Source: Acidobacteriota bacterium (GTDB lineage Bacteria > Acidobacteriota > Terriglobia > Terriglobales > SCQP01). From it: DNA of 64,000 bases. The position numbers were made by a program, and so were the translations under genes. The stretch is taken from positions 1-64,000 of the forward strand of contig JAJYIU010000008.1 in NCBI GenBank assembly GCA_021789895.1. The letters run 5' to 3'. Shown here piece by piece: positions 17,487-26,888 of this stretch; position 1 is the stretch's first letter, and every line of letters begins with the position of its first letter. Below the pieces are notes generated by a model. The model searched no databases, had not been told where the DNA came from, and was given only the letters and a program-made list of their open reading frames with translations.

Positions 17487-19430
17487 TTGAAAACCCGGCA
17501 TGCGGCATTCGCCGCGTTCTGCGCCGTCTCGCTGGCGTCTGTCCCTGGATTATTCGGGCAATGGCCCACTTTTGGACACGATCCGCAGCGCAGCGGCTGG
17601 GAGCAATCGAACCACGCGCTGACCCCGGCCGCCGTCGCCGGGCTGCGCCTGGCCTGGCGCACGCGCCTGCCCAATCCGCCGCGCTCGCTGAGCGGATTGA
17701 TGGCGCCGCTGGCCGCCACCGTGCAGATCAACGGGAAGCCGCAAACGGTGGTGATTGTCTCCGGCGGCTCCAATCGCGTTTTCGCGCTCGATGCCGCCGG
17801 CGGACGCCTGCTCTGGCAATCTGATCTGGCGGTCACCGCGCCCCTGCCCGGGCCGCCGATGTGGCTCTGCCCCAATAGCGCCAACGACACGCCGGTGCTC
17901 GATCCCGGCCATCAGCGCCTTTTCGTCATCGCCGCCGACGGACGCCTTTTCACCCTCGGCCTGGCGGATGGGCGCCCGCTGCAGCCGCCGCTGCGCTTCG
18001 TGCCTCCCTATTCGAAAATGTGGAGCCTCAATTACTCCCAGGGCTGGCTCTATACCAGCGTTTCGCAGGACTGCAATCAGCACCGCTCCGGCGTCTATGC
18101 CATGAACCCGGATCAACCCGGGCACCCGGTCACCACCTTCTGGAGCTCGCAGGCCTGCGCCACCGGTTTTTGCGGCGCCGGCATCTGGGGGCGCGGCGGC
18201 GTCGCCATCGGGCGCCAGGGCGATATCTATGCCACCACCGGCGATGCCCCCTTCAACCCCGCCGGCAACGAGTTCGGCGACAGCTTTCTCCGCCTCGCTC
18301 CGCGCACGCTGGAGCTGCGCGATTACTTCACTCCGCCCGACTGGCGCTATGTCACCCGGCTCGATCTCGATATCGCCACCACCACGCCGGTACTCTTTCC
18401 CTGGCATGGACTCCAACTGGCGGCGTTCGGCGGCAAGCAGGGCCTGATCTATCTCGTCAACACCGCCCGCCCCGGCGGCTCCACTCATCAACGCGACCTG
18501 TACACCTCGCCGATATATTCCAACGCCGTCGCGACCTTTCAGCAGCGCGGCATCTGGGGCGAAATGAGCGTCTGGCGCGACTCCGCCAACGGCGCGACTT
18601 ACCTTTACGTCCCCACCTGGGGACCGCCCGCGGCCGCATCTGCTGCTTTCCCGCTGCGTCACGGCGCAGCGCCGGATGGGGCCGTTTTAGCTTTTCAGGT
18701 CGCCGCCGGCGCCGGCGGACATCCGGTCCTGCAGCCCGCCTGGCGGTCGCGCGACCTCGCCGTGCCCGAGCCGGTGGCGGCCGGCGCGGGAGTCGTCTTC
18801 GCCCTGGCCACCGGCGAAAACACCGAGCAGGTCCACGGCGGCGATATCCATCGCATCATCGCCCACCGCGCCAATTTGCAGCACGGCCACGCCGAGCTGT
18901 TCGCGCTCGATGCGCGCACCGGCCGCACCCTCTGGTCGAGCGGCAGCGCCATTCGCGGCTGGATGCACTTTACCGGCCTGGCCCTGGCCGGCGGCCGGGT
19001 CTTTCTGGCCACTCACGGCGGCACCGTGTACGCCTTCGGCCTGCATGCGCCGCATTCCGTCCCGCCGCTGCGCATCGTCCCGCCGCTCGCCGGCGCGCCC
19101 GCGCCGCGGGCGAATCACCCTGCCCCCGCCGCGCACCCAATTCCCCCCGCCGCCGCCAGCCTGCCCGCCTGCCGCCCGGCGCACCGCCTTTTCGATCAGG
19201 AATGCGCCATGTGCCACGGCGCCAACGGCAAGGGATTTTCCAGCATCGGCACGCCCGACTTCACCAATTCCGCCTGGCAGCAGGCGCACTCCGACGCGCA
19301 GCTCATCGCCGCCATCCGCAATGGCGTCGGCGGCGCCGGACACATGCCCGCCTACGCTAATGTCCTCCAGCCGGCGCAGATTGACGCGCTGGTGCGCTGC
19401 GCCGTGCGCGGGTTTGGGGCCAAGCCGTGA
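17487..19430 (+). CDS. PQQ-like beta-propeller protein with C-terminal cytochrome c domain
   Basis: 647 residues. A signal peptide (MKTRHAAFAAFCAVSLASV) is followed by a quinoprotein-type beta-propeller with repeated blades such as FALDAAGGRLLWQSDL, FALDARTGRTLWSS and VYAFGLH. The C-terminal 90 residues are a cytochrome c: CAMCHGANGKG (CxxCH haem site) with distal AGHMPAYANVL (Met ligand). The protein is therefore periplasmic and probably moves electrons to a haem. The start is TTG at 17487 with GGCAGGAGG upstream. Its stop overlaps the GMC oxidoreductase start by four bases, so the two are translationally coupled and probably partners. Confidence 0.82.
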   Translation: MKTRHAAFAAFCAVSLASVPGLFGQWPTFGHDPQRSGWEQSNHALTPAAVAGLRLAWRTRLPNPPRSLSGLMAPLAATVQINGKPQTVVIVSGGSNRVFALDAAGGRLLWQSDLAVTAPLPGPPMWLCPNSANDTPVLDPGHQRLFVIAADGRLFTLGLADGRPLQPPLRFVPPYSKMWSLNYSQGWLYTSVSQDCNQHRSGVYAMNPDQPGHPVTTFWSSQACATGFCGAGIWGRGGVAIGRQGDIYATTGDAPFNPAGNEFGDSFLRLAPRTLELRDYFTPPDWRYVTRLDLDIATTTPVLFPWHGLQLAAFGGKQGLIYLVNTARPGGSTHQRDLYTSPIYSNAVATFQQRGIWGEMSVWRDSANGATYLYVPTWGPPAAASAAFPLRHGAAPDGAVLAFQVAAGAGGHPVLQPAWRSRDLAVPEPVAAGAGVVFALATGENTEQVHGGDIHRIIAHRANLQHGHAELFALDARTGRTLWSSGSAIRGWMHFTGLALAGGRVFLATHGGTVYAFGLHAPHSVPPLRIVPPLAGAPAPRANHPAPAAHPIPPAAASLPACRPAHRLFDQECAMCHGANGKGFSSIGTPDFTNSAWQQAHSDAQLIAAIRNGVGGAGHMPAYANVLQPAQIDALVRCAVRGFGAKP

Positions 19431-21121
19431 GCCCGCACGCGGGCGGGGCTTATGACGTGGCCGTGGTGGGCTCGGGCGCTGCCGGCGGCTGGGCGGCCAA
19501 GCGCCTGGCCGAGGCCGGCTTGAAAGTGGCGCTGCTCGATGCCGGGCGCCGGCTCGCCGACGCCGATTACCGCGAGCATCTGCCTGCCGCGCGACTGCCT
19601 TTCCGCAATCTCGCTCCCGAGCTGCTCCGCCGCAATCGCCCGGTGCAGAGCCAATGCTATGCCCTGAGCGAATACAATGCCGGCTGGTTCGCCAACGATC
19701 TCGAAGAGCCTTACACCAGCGCCGCCGGCATGCCCTTTACCTGGCTGGGCCGCATGCGCGCCGTCGGCGGGCGCACCAACGTCTGGGGCCGCTGGAGCCT
19801 GCGCTTCAGCGATCTCGATTTCCACGCCGCTTCGCATGACGGCTATGGCCAGGATTGGCCGCTCTCCTATCGCGACCTGGCGCCCTACTACGACCAGGTC
19901 GAACGCTATATCGGCGTCAGCGGCCGGCGCGAAAACGATCCGGTACTCCCCGATGGCCAGTTTCAGCCCGCCATGCCGCTCACCTGCGTCGAGCGGCAGT
20001 TTCACGACCGCGTGCGCGCCCGCCTCGCCCGCACCGTCACCATCGGGCGCCTCGCCAATCTCACCCGCCCGCTCCACGGCCGCGCGCCCTGCCATTACTG
20101 CGGCCCCTGCGAGCGCGGCTGCGTCACCCATTCCTATTTCAATTCCGCCTTCACCACCGTCGCCGACGCCCTCGCCACCGGCCGTTGCACGCTCATTCCC
20201 GAGGCCATGGCCTACCGCGTAGAGATGGATTCCGGCCGGCATCGCGCCCGCGGCGTCAGCTACCTCGACCGCCGCACCCGCCGCACCCGCGAGCTGCGCG
20301 CCCGCGCGGTCGTGCTCTGCGCCCAGTCGCTCGAATCGGTGCGCATCCTGCTCAACTCCGCCACCCGCCAGGATCCCAACGGCCTGGCCAACTCCAGCGG
20401 CGTGCTCGGCCATTACCTGATGGACCACGTTTACAAGGGCGGCGGCGCCGGCGGCGAGTTCGACCTGCCCGCCGGCGGCGCGCTCTTTGGCCCGCGCCGC
20501 CCCAACGGCCAGGGGCTTTACATTGCGCGCTTCCGCAATACCCGCGAGCGCTGGCCGGCATTTCTGCGCGGCTATGGCATCTATGGCTGGTCGGGCGCGG
20601 GCCTGGACTGGGCCAGCCCCGGCCTGGGCGAAAACTATCTCAACCGGCTACGGCAGTCCCGCACCCCCTTCGCGCTTGCGCTCACCGCGTATGGCGAATG
20701 CCTGCCGCGCTGGTCCAACTACGTCGAGCTCGATCCGGAGCGCGTGGACGCCTTCGGCCTCCCCGTGCTGCGCTTCCACATGCGCTTCGGCGAAAACGAA
20801 TTGGCGATGTGCCGCGACATGGGCGCCAGTTGCGGCGAGATGCTGGCTGCCGCCGGCGCGCGCAACATACAAACCTGGACCAACCCCGATCCGGAGCCCG
20901 GCTGGTGCATCCACGAAGTTGGCGTGGCGCGCATGGGCCGCTCTCCCCGCTCTTCCGTGCTCAACGCATTCCAGCAGGCCCACGACGTGCCCAACCTGTT
21001 CGTCATGGATGGCGCCGGCTTTCCCTCCTCCGCCTGCCAGAACCCCACCTTGACCATCATGGCCCTGGCGCTGCGGTCGTCCGACTACCTGCTCGAGCAG
21101 ATGCGCCGCGGAGAGTATTAA
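19427..21121 (+). CDS. GMC-family FAD oxidoreductase
   Basis: 564 residues. The N-terminal FAD fold VAVVGSGAAGGWAAKRLA (residues about 11-28), FTWLGRMRAVGGRTNVWGRW and the C-terminal block with GWCIHEVGVARMG, LFVMDGAGFPSSACQNP and TLTIMALALRSSDYL are those of gluconate/sugar-dehydrogenase-type GMC enzymes. APCHYCGPCERGC (about 222-234) is an unusual Cys cluster that could hold a metal or Fe-S centre, as in related periplasmic dehydrogenases. No small subunit 3 gene is next to it. The GTG start overlaps the preceding stop (GTGA), so it is coupled to the PQQ-like/cytochrome c gene. Confidence 0.85.
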   Translation: MSPHAGGAYDVAVVGSGAAGGWAAKRLAEAGLKVALLDAGRRLADADYREHLPAARLPFRNLAPELLRRNRPVQSQCYALSEYNAGWFANDLEEPYTSAAGMPFTWLGRMRAVGGRTNVWGRWSLRFSDLDFHAASHDGYGQDWPLSYRDLAPYYDQVERYIGVSGRRENDPVLPDGQFQPAMPLTCVERQFHDRVRARLARTVTIGRLANLTRPLHGRAPCHYCGPCERGCVTHSYFNSAFTTVADALATGRCTLIPEAMAYRVEMDSGRHRARGVSYLDRRTRRTRELRARAVVLCAQSLESVRILLNSATRQDPNGLANSSGVLGHYLMDHVYKGGGAGGEFDLPAGGALFGPRRPNGQGLYIARFRNTRERWPAFLRGYGIYGWSGAGLDWASPGLGENYLNRLRQSRTPFALALTAYGECLPRWSNYVELDPERVDAFGLPVLRFHMRFGENELAMCRDMGASCGEMLAAAGARNIQTWTNPDPEPGWCIHEVGVARMGRSPRSSVLNAFQQAHDVPNLFVMDGAGFPSSACQNPTLTIMALALRSSDYLLEQMRRGEY

Positions 21122-21882
21122 TTCAGATCGCGCGAGAACATCAGCTTCAGCGTCACCGGATCGGTGGCGGCATTCAGCCCGAAACCGATGCCGGTTTCAA
21201 TGTCCACCAGCTTGCTGCTGAAATCCACCACGCTCCAGAGCTGGTGAAACTGCTGCCCCGCGGCCAGCGGATGGCGCAGCGTGCCGAAATCGTCGTACTC
21301 TTCCGCCGCCAGCGCCCAGCGCGAAGAAAAATGGTAGGCGATGCGCCCGCAGGGCGCGAAATCCAGTCCCAGCGGCCCGCCGGTGTAGGAGTTGTCGAGG
21401 ATGGGGTTGTAGATCAGGTCCACCCGGCCGAGATGCACCCCCACAATCGGACGAATCTCGGAGGTGGCGCGCCGCCGGTCCCACCAGCTCGCGTTGTAGC
21501 TGAACTCGAAATTCATGCCGTAGAAAAATTTCCGCTGCGCCGCGTGCGGGCTGACGAAAAGGAACCGCAGCTTGGCGCCGTTGATCGTCGCGCCGCGGTG
21601 CTGCGAGACGCTGTACAGCGGCAGATACAGCCCCAGCTCCAGCCAAGCTTTCGCGCCATAGGCCCACTCCGCCGTCCCGTTCCAGGAGTGATCCGGCACG
21701 ACCGCGCCGGGAAAGGCCGGCGTCTGCAGCCCGTCGGCGATGTAGTTGTTGTGCAGGGTGAGATTGAATTTTCCCACCGGCGCGATGGAGGCGTCGTAAA
21801 CCTGTATCTCATCCGTTTGCGCCTTCAGCGCCAGCGGCAGCGCCAGCAGGAGCAGCCCTAGGCAGAAACCCCGGAGCGGCAT
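21118..21882 (-). CDS. outer-membrane beta-barrel-like protein, unknown function
   Basis: 254 residues with a clear signal peptide (MPLRGFCLGLLLLALPLALKAQ). The rest alternates polar and aromatic residues in strand-like segments (LTLHNNYIADG, AWLELGLYLPLYSV, GMNFEFSYNASWW, RIAYHFSSRWAL), and the chain ends LKLMFSRDLN, resembling transporter-like barrels predicted in acidobacterial genomes. Exact role unknown. Its 3' end overlaps the GMC gene by four bases tail to tail. Confidence 0.7.
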   Translation of the reverse strand: MPLRGFCLGLLLLALPLALKAQTDEIQVYDASIAPVGKFNLTLHNNYIADGLQTPAFPGAVVPDHSWNGTAEWAYGAKAWLELGLYLPLYSVSQHRGATINGAKLRFLFVSPHAAQRKFFYGMNFEFSYNASWWDRRRATSEIRPIVGVHLGRVDLIYNPILDNSYTGGPLGLDFAPCGRIAYHFSSRWALAAEEYDDFGTLRHPLAAGQQFHQLWSVVDFSSKLVDIETGIGFGLNAATDPVTLKLMFSRDLN

Positions 21883-21952
21883 CTGTTCATCATACGCGCT
21901 CCCGGTTTTTAGCTTGGGCCGGCGCCCGGCTGCCGCGCATCGCGCCCGCGCC

Positions 21953-23356
21953 TCAGCGCACGTCCAGCCGCAGCCGGGCGGTGACGAGGCTAGGCCGGGC
22001 GCCGCCGGCCGCGCGGGCGCTGAAGCCGATCACCTGCCAGCCGCGCGCCGCCGGCGCCGGAATTTTCACCACCGCCTCGATGGGATATACCTCGCCCGGC
22101 GCCAGTTGGTATCGCGCCGCGCCCGCCGCCGACCATCCGGAGGGCAATTGCGCACGCACCGTCACCACCGCCGCCCGCGCCGTGCCGTTGCGCAGCAGCA
22201 AGGCGACATGAAAGGTTTCGCCCGGCGAGACGCCGCGCACCGGCGGCAGCAGATGAAACAGCTTGGCGATCCCGTGCGCCCGCCAGAAACGGTGATAAAA
22301 GGCCCACGGATCCCCCAGCCGCAGCGAGATGCCCGGGCGCGGCAGCGGCCGGTAGCCGGGCGCGGGGTGAAACGCAATCGGCCCCGCCCGCACCCCGGCC
22401 ATCACCGGCTGCGCGCAGGCCGGCGCGCGGCGCCGGTGGCAGGCGCCGCTCACCCACGACTTCGCCAGCAAGAGACGGTTGTAGCGCACGATGCCGGGCA
22501 GCCTGGCATACGGCGTCCGCTGCCGCAGCGCCGCCGCGGCTTCGAAGCCGACGCCTTCCTGGGTCAAATAGCGCGCCGCCGAGCGCAGCTCCAGCGCGGC
22601 GTAGCTGACGCGGCGGCGGGGCGAAATGGACGCATTCGAGTACCGCGGCCCCCAGCCGTCTAAAAACGACTGATCGGTGGCGTCGCTGAAGTAATAGAGT
22701 TTTTGCGGCTGCCACGGGCGCAGCCCTTCATCCAGGTTGGCGAAGCCGAAACGGTTCTCCGCCGGCTCGAGTTGCTCAGGAAAGGCGGTGCGGTCGCCGG
22801 CGAGATCGAACGCCTCGGTGGCAATCACCGACGATGCCTGGTGGTCGTTGTGGTTTTCGCCCACCACGTAATCGGGCAGCCAGGTTATGACCACCTCCGG
22901 CCGCGTCAGCCGGATCGCGCGCACCGCTTCTTCCAGTACCCGGCCGTGGCCCCAGCTTTCCAGCGAGTGCAGCGGATCGCCGTTGCCCGGCGTGTCTTTG
23001 CCCGACAGAAACCATACGTTGTGTATGCCGAGCGCAGCCATCGCCCGGCGCGCTTCCAGCGTCCGCTCCATCGCCAGCGCCCATCCCTGCTCGGCGCCTT
23101 CCACATTGCCGCCGGCCTGCCCGCGAGTGCAGAACACCACCGCAACCCGCCGGCCGCGGTCAACCGCCTGCGCCAGGTAACCCGCCACCATGGTCTCGTC
23201 GTCGGGATGCGCGACGATGACCAGGATGTCGGCTTTATCGCGCGCGTCCGGCGCCGGATAGGCCGGCGCCAGGGGCAGTGATTGCTGCGCCGCCAGCCGA
23301 GGTCGCCAGACCGCCGCCGTCCACAAGATGAGCAAGGCTACCGCCAAGTGTTTCAT
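21953..23356 (-). CDS. exported PIG-L-family deacetylase
   Basis: 467 residues. A signal peptide (MKHLAVALLILWTAAVW) precedes the LmbE/PIG-L catalytic fold with the zinc motif IVAHPDDETMVAG and the later GENHNDHQASS, which together supply the His/Asp/His ligands. The C-terminal region (from about residue 350) looks like an NPCBM/alpha-galactosidase-type beta-sandwich: FHVALLLRNGTARAAVVTV and GWSAAG. Family members remove N-acetyl groups from sugars. The ATG at 23356 is chosen by the leader; GGAGG lies 13 bases upstream. An esterase gene lies upstream on the same strand, separated by 56 bases. Confidence 0.85.
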   Translation of the reverse strand: MKHLAVALLILWTAAVWRPRLAAQQSLPLAPAYPAPDARDKADILVIVAHPDDETMVAGYLAQAVDRGRRVAVVFCTRGQAGGNVEGAEQGWALAMERTLEARRAMAALGIHNVWFLSGKDTPGNGDPLHSLESWGHGRVLEEAVRAIRLTRPEVVITWLPDYVVGENHNDHQASSVIATEAFDLAGDRTAFPEQLEPAENRFGFANLDEGLRPWQPQKLYYFSDATDQSFLDGWGPRYSNASISPRRRVSYAALELRSAARYLTQEGVGFEAAAALRQRTPYARLPGIVRYNRLLLAKSWVSGACHRRRAPACAQPVMAGVRAGPIAFHPAPGYRPLPRPGISLRLGDPWAFYHRFWRAHGIAKLFHLLPPVRGVSPGETFHVALLLRNGTARAAVVTVRAQLPSGWSAAGAARYQLAPGEVYPIEAVVKIPAPAARGWQVIGFSARAAGGARPSLVTARLRLDVR

Positions 23357-23412
23357 GATGGTCGAGCATACCTCCAAAACCGCCGCCGCAAAAAGTGGAA
23401 GAGCGTTCGCGG

Positions 23413-25206
23413 TCAATAGCGCCAGCTTCGCGTATCCGCGCCCGCCGGCGCGCTGGCGAGCATATGTTTCACCAGGATGGGGATGATCCGCAGCGGCGCC
23501 TGGAAGGCGGTTTGCCAGACCGGCAGCTTCGGATTCCCGCCAAAGTAGCAATGCGGCAGCCCGGGCCCATATTCAAAATCTCCCGCCACGTGCGGCGCGC
23601 GGGTATTTGCCAGAAAACTCTGCAACCGTTGCACGGCATTGTTCAGGTAATACGTGTCCATCTCGCCTACGCTGAGGTGCAATTTGCCCTTCAGTTTCGG
23701 CCCCAGCGCGGCCCAATGGCGCGCCAGCCAGGCGCGCAGATCGTAATGCGCCTTCCAATACGCGGCGATCTTGGGATCGAGGGCGCCGGTTTTGGGATCC
23801 CAGATCGGGGCGGGATAGCCGTCGCGCCCCGCCGGGCTGAACACCGCCTGCCAGATATCGAACTGATCGGTCGAGCGCCCCTTCGAGCCCAGCACCCGCT
23901 CGCGCAGCATCTCGCGGAACATGCTGGTCGTCACCTCGCCGTTCGGGCGCCGAATCGAAGGCCGCGCCACTCGCGACCACGGCCCCAGCAGCCAGTAAGC
24001 GTTCTTATCCTGATAGATATTCACGATCTGGTATGAGCGGAAATCCACCGGGTCGGGACAGGCGCCCCAGGCGCCGTTAAAATCGCCGGGATAAAAAATC
24101 TGCGTTGCCAGCGCTTCCCAGCCTCCGGTCGAACCGCCGTAGAGCGCCCGCGCCCAACCCTGGCCGAGGCCGCGGTATTTGCGCTCAATATATGGAATCA
24201 GATCTTTGACGATGGCGTCGCCGTAAGGCCCGAGGTTGGCCGAGTTTACCGAGTAGGAATCGTCGTAGTAGGGATTCGCGTGCTGGATGGCGACCAGCAG
24301 CACGTGCGGCAGTTGGCCGTCGAGCCAGGCCTGGTGAAAGGCATAACTGGCAGCCTCATATGCCTGCCGGCGGCCGCGCGCGTGGGCCTGCGGCGGCTGC
24401 GCGCGCCAGGTGTCTGGCACGCGGAAGTTCCGGCTGAAATGCCCTTGATAGACGATCAGCGGATAATGCGCCCGGGGATGGCGATGCCAGCCCGCCGGCA
24501 GCAGCACCCAGGCGCCGAGATACACCGGCCGAGCCCAGAAGCGGCTGAGCCGCCGGTCGCGATAGCGCAGGTAGCGCAGCCGGCCCCGGCTGTGCGGCGG
24601 CGGCAGCGGCGCAATGCGCCGATCGAGCGTCAGCTTGATCACCGCGTTGGCGGCGGGCTCGATCTCCACCGGCTGCGGTCGGCTGTAGTAATTCCCCGGC
24701 TTGCGGTTCCACTGCTGGCCTTCGCCGCGGTCGGGCGGCAGGCGCAGCACCCGCCCGCCGGGCAAATGGTAGGTCGCATAAATATTGAACAGCGCCTGCA
24801 CCCAATAACGCCCCGGCGGAATTTGCCGCAAGTGCTGGATGGGGTAGCCCAGCGCGTGGTCATCCAGCCATAGCGTTTGCCCCGGGCGCCATCCGCGCGC
24901 TTCCATGCCGAAGAACTGCTGGGTCGCGGGCGAATCGTTGATTAAAAACCGCGGCTCGGGGTGCGCCTGGGTCGAGAGCATCACGTAGATCCGCCCATTG
25001 AGCGGCCGCCGCGCGAGCGCCGCCGGGATGCGCAGGGCAAAGCGCAGCGCAGCGGAGCGCTCGGCCAAGCGCAGCGCAGCGGAGCGCCCGGCCACACGCA
25101 AGCCGTTGGCCTGCGCCGCTGCCGCTCCGCCCGCCGGCGGACGCACGATCAGCACCGCCAGCAGCACCAGCCCCCATCGTGCGCAATCTCTATACCCGCG
25201 TCGCAT
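23413..25206 (-). CDS. secreted alpha/beta-hydrolase (esterase-D type)
   Basis: 597 residues. A basic N-terminus and hydrophobic segment (MRRGYRDCARWGLVLLAVLIV) indicate export. An N-terminal beta domain (about 50-240) precedes the esterase domain with PLIVYQGHFSRNF, the nucleophile elbow ALYGGSTGGWEAL (GxSxG), FNGAWGACPDPVDFR and a late His near GPGLPHCYFGG. Carbohydrate or ferulic-type esterases have this pattern; the substrate is not known. The start at 25206 is chosen by the leader. Directly after the leader the sequence contains a 27-base tandem duplication. Confidence 0.82.
   Translation of the reverse strand: MRRGYRDCARWGLVLLAVLIVRPPAGGAAAAQANGLRVAGRSAALRLAERSAALRFALRIPAALARRPLNGRIYVMLSTQAHPEPRFLINDSPATQQFFGMEARGWRPGQTLWLDDHALGYPIQHLRQIPPGRYWVQALFNIYATYHLPGGRVLRLPPDRGEGQQWNRKPGNYYSRPQPVEIEPAANAVIKLTLDRRIAPLPPPHSRGRLRYLRYRDRRLSRFWARPVYLGAWVLLPAGWHRHPRAHYPLIVYQGHFSRNFRVPDTWRAQPPQAHARGRRQAYEAASYAFHQAWLDGQLPHVLLVAIQHANPYYDDSYSVNSANLGPYGDAIVKDLIPYIERKYRGLGQGWARALYGGSTGGWEALATQIFYPGDFNGAWGACPDPVDFRSYQIVNIYQDKNAYWLLGPWSRVARPSIRRPNGEVTTSMFREMLRERVLGSKGRSTDQFDIWQAVFSPAGRDGYPAPIWDPKTGALDPKIAAYWKAHYDLRAWLARHWAALGPKLKGKLHLSVGEMDTYYLNNAVQRLQSFLANTRAPHVAGDFEYGPGLPHCYFGGNPKLPVWQTAFQAPLRIIPILVKHMLASAPAGADTRSWRY
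25040..25093. repeat. 27-base in-frame tandem duplication in the esterase gene
   Basis: Two units, 25040-25066 and 25067-25093, identical apart from one base (T versus C near the end of each). In the protein they read as RSAALR(L/F)A units just after the signal peptide. Being a multiple of three, the repeat keeps the frame. Confidence 0.85.
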
Positions 25207-25393
25207 GAGCTTTTCCGAACAGGCCAGCATCGCACAATTCGGCGCGCCGCTGCGCGCGCGCGTGACCGCGGCGGCGCGCTGGTTTGCCAGCTCGAAATCC
25301 GCGCCGGCTCCGACTGCCGCTGCCGCGCGCCTTGTGGCATGCTGGAGTTTAGTCCCGCTTAGGCCCGCTAAAAAGGGAAAAGGGAGAGACCAC

Positions 25394-26746
25394 ATGAGCA
25401 GCCTCCGTTCGGAACCCAAAGCCGCCGCGGCTTCCGCCGCCCCTGCACCCTCCGACGCACAGGCTTTTGACGATGCCCTGGTGCTGGCCGACCGCGCCTA
25501 CCTCTTTCCCGCCGTCTTTCACTACTTCCGCCAGCCGCTGGTCATTGATCATGCCAAAGACCAGTTCTGCTACGATCGCGCCGGCAACGCCTATCTCGAT
25601 TTTTTCGGCGGCATCGTCACCGTCTCGGTCGGCCACGCCAATGCCCAGGTCAACGCCGCCATCAAGGCGCAGCTCGACAAGCTCACCCACGTATCCACCT
25701 GCTTCGTCACCGAGCCCCAGGTGCGGCTGGCGGAAACCGTCGCCGGCCTCACCCCGCAGCGCAAGCTGACCCGCAGCTTCTTCACCAACAGCGGCACCGA
25801 GGCCAACGAGACCGCCATCCTGGCGGCGCGGCTCTACACCGGCGCCAGCGAAATCATCGCCCTGCGCCACAGCTATCACGGGCGCAGCGCGCTGGCCATG
25901 GGCCTGACCGCGCACGCCAACTGGAAGCTGGGGCCGGCGCTGCTGCCCGGCATCGTACATGCCCACAACGCCTACTGCTACCGCTGCCCCTTCGGACTCG
26001 CCTATCCCGACTGCGGTTTGCGCTGCGCCCACGATCTCGAAGAGCTGATCCAGACTTCCACTTCCGGCCGCGTCGCCGCGATGATTGCCGAGCCCATACA
26101 GGGCGTCGGCGGCTTCATTACCCCGCCCAAGGAATATTTCCCCATCGTCGCCGGGATCGTTCGCAAGCACGGCGGGCTGTTCATTTCCGATGAAGTGCAA
26201 ACCGCCTGGGGACGGCTCGGCGGCAACTGGTTCGGCATCGAAAAATGGGGCGTCGAGCCCGACATCATTACCTCCGCCAAAGGGCTCGGCAACGGCCTGC
26301 CCATCGGCATCACCATCGCCCGGCCGGAAATCGCCGAGGCCTGGAAGGGGCTGACCATCTCTACTTTCGGCGGCAACCCCATCGCCACCACCGCCGCGCG
26401 CGCGGTGCTGGAGTTTATCGAGCAAAACCGCTTGCGCGAAAACGCCGAAACCACCGGCGCCTATCTTCGCCGCAAGCTGCTCGAGCTGCAGGAAAAACAT
26501 ACGCGCATCGGCGACGTGCGCGGCATGGGGCTGCTGCAGGCGCTCGAGTTGGTGCGCGACCGCCAGACGAAGGAGCCGGCCCCGGCCGAAACCAATCAGT
26601 TGCTGGAGCGCTGCCGCGGCGAGCGCCTGCTGGTCGGCAAAGGCGGGCTGTACGGCAACGTGATCCGCATCTCGCCGCCGATGAATATCTCCCCAAGCGA
26701 TGTGGATGAGTTTGCCCGCCGCCTCGACCGCGCGCTGGCATTTTAA
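25394..26746 (+). CDS. class III PLP-dependent aminotransferase (AGXT2/GabT type)
   Basis: 450 residues. Visible: AYLDFFGGIVTVSVGHAN, FTNSGTEANETAI (phosphate-binding), ALRHSYHGRSA, LFISDEVQTAWGR (PLP Asp), ITSAKGLGNGLPIG with the Schiff-base Lys, and STFGGNPIATTAA. This order fits alanine-glyoxylate aminotransferase 2 or 4-aminobutyrate-type enzymes; an extra CYRCPFGLAYPDCGLRCA Cys-rich loop (about 195-212) is as in the AGXT2-like group. Start ATG 25394 with GGGAGAGA upstream; the longer frame to 24998 overlaps the esterase gene and is not coding. Divergent from the esterase gene. Confidence 0.88.
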   Translation: MSSLRSEPKAAAASAAPAPSDAQAFDDALVLADRAYLFPAVFHYFRQPLVIDHAKDQFCYDRAGNAYLDFFGGIVTVSVGHANAQVNAAIKAQLDKLTHVSTCFVTEPQVRLAETVAGLTPQRKLTRSFFTNSGTEANETAILAARLYTGASEIIALRHSYHGRSALAMGLTAHANWKLGPALLPGIVHAHNAYCYRCPFGLAYPDCGLRCAHDLEELIQTSTSGRVAAMIAEPIQGVGGFITPPKEYFPIVAGIVRKHGGLFISDEVQTAWGRLGGNWFGIEKWGVEPDIITSAKGLGNGLPIGITIARPEIAEAWKGLTISTFGGNPIATTAARAVLEFIEQNRLRENAETTGAYLRRKLLELQEKHTRIGDVRGMGLLQALELVRDRQTKEPAPAETNQLLERCRGERLLVGKGGLYGNVIRISPPMNISPSDVDEFARRLDRALAF

Positions 26747-26888
26747 TCCCCAAGCCTGAAACCCTCGCCGCCGCTTACGGGGCGTGTTAGGCAGCCGGTC
26801 GGCCGCCGCCACCATCCTCCCGTCCACCAGTCCGGCGGCATAGCCCCCTTCTGCCCCCCGCCGGCATCTAAAGTGCCTGGAGACGCGC

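Noticed and set aside
17550-18662. 370-codon minus-strand frame opposite the PQQ-like gene
   Set aside because: Shadow frame caused by high GC; the plus strand carries clear propeller repeats and a haem motif.
19855-21861. 668-codon plus-strand frame across the GMC gene and the outer-membrane gene
   Set aside because: Out of frame with the GMC gene and antisense to the outer-membrane gene; Arg/Pro/His-rich shadow.
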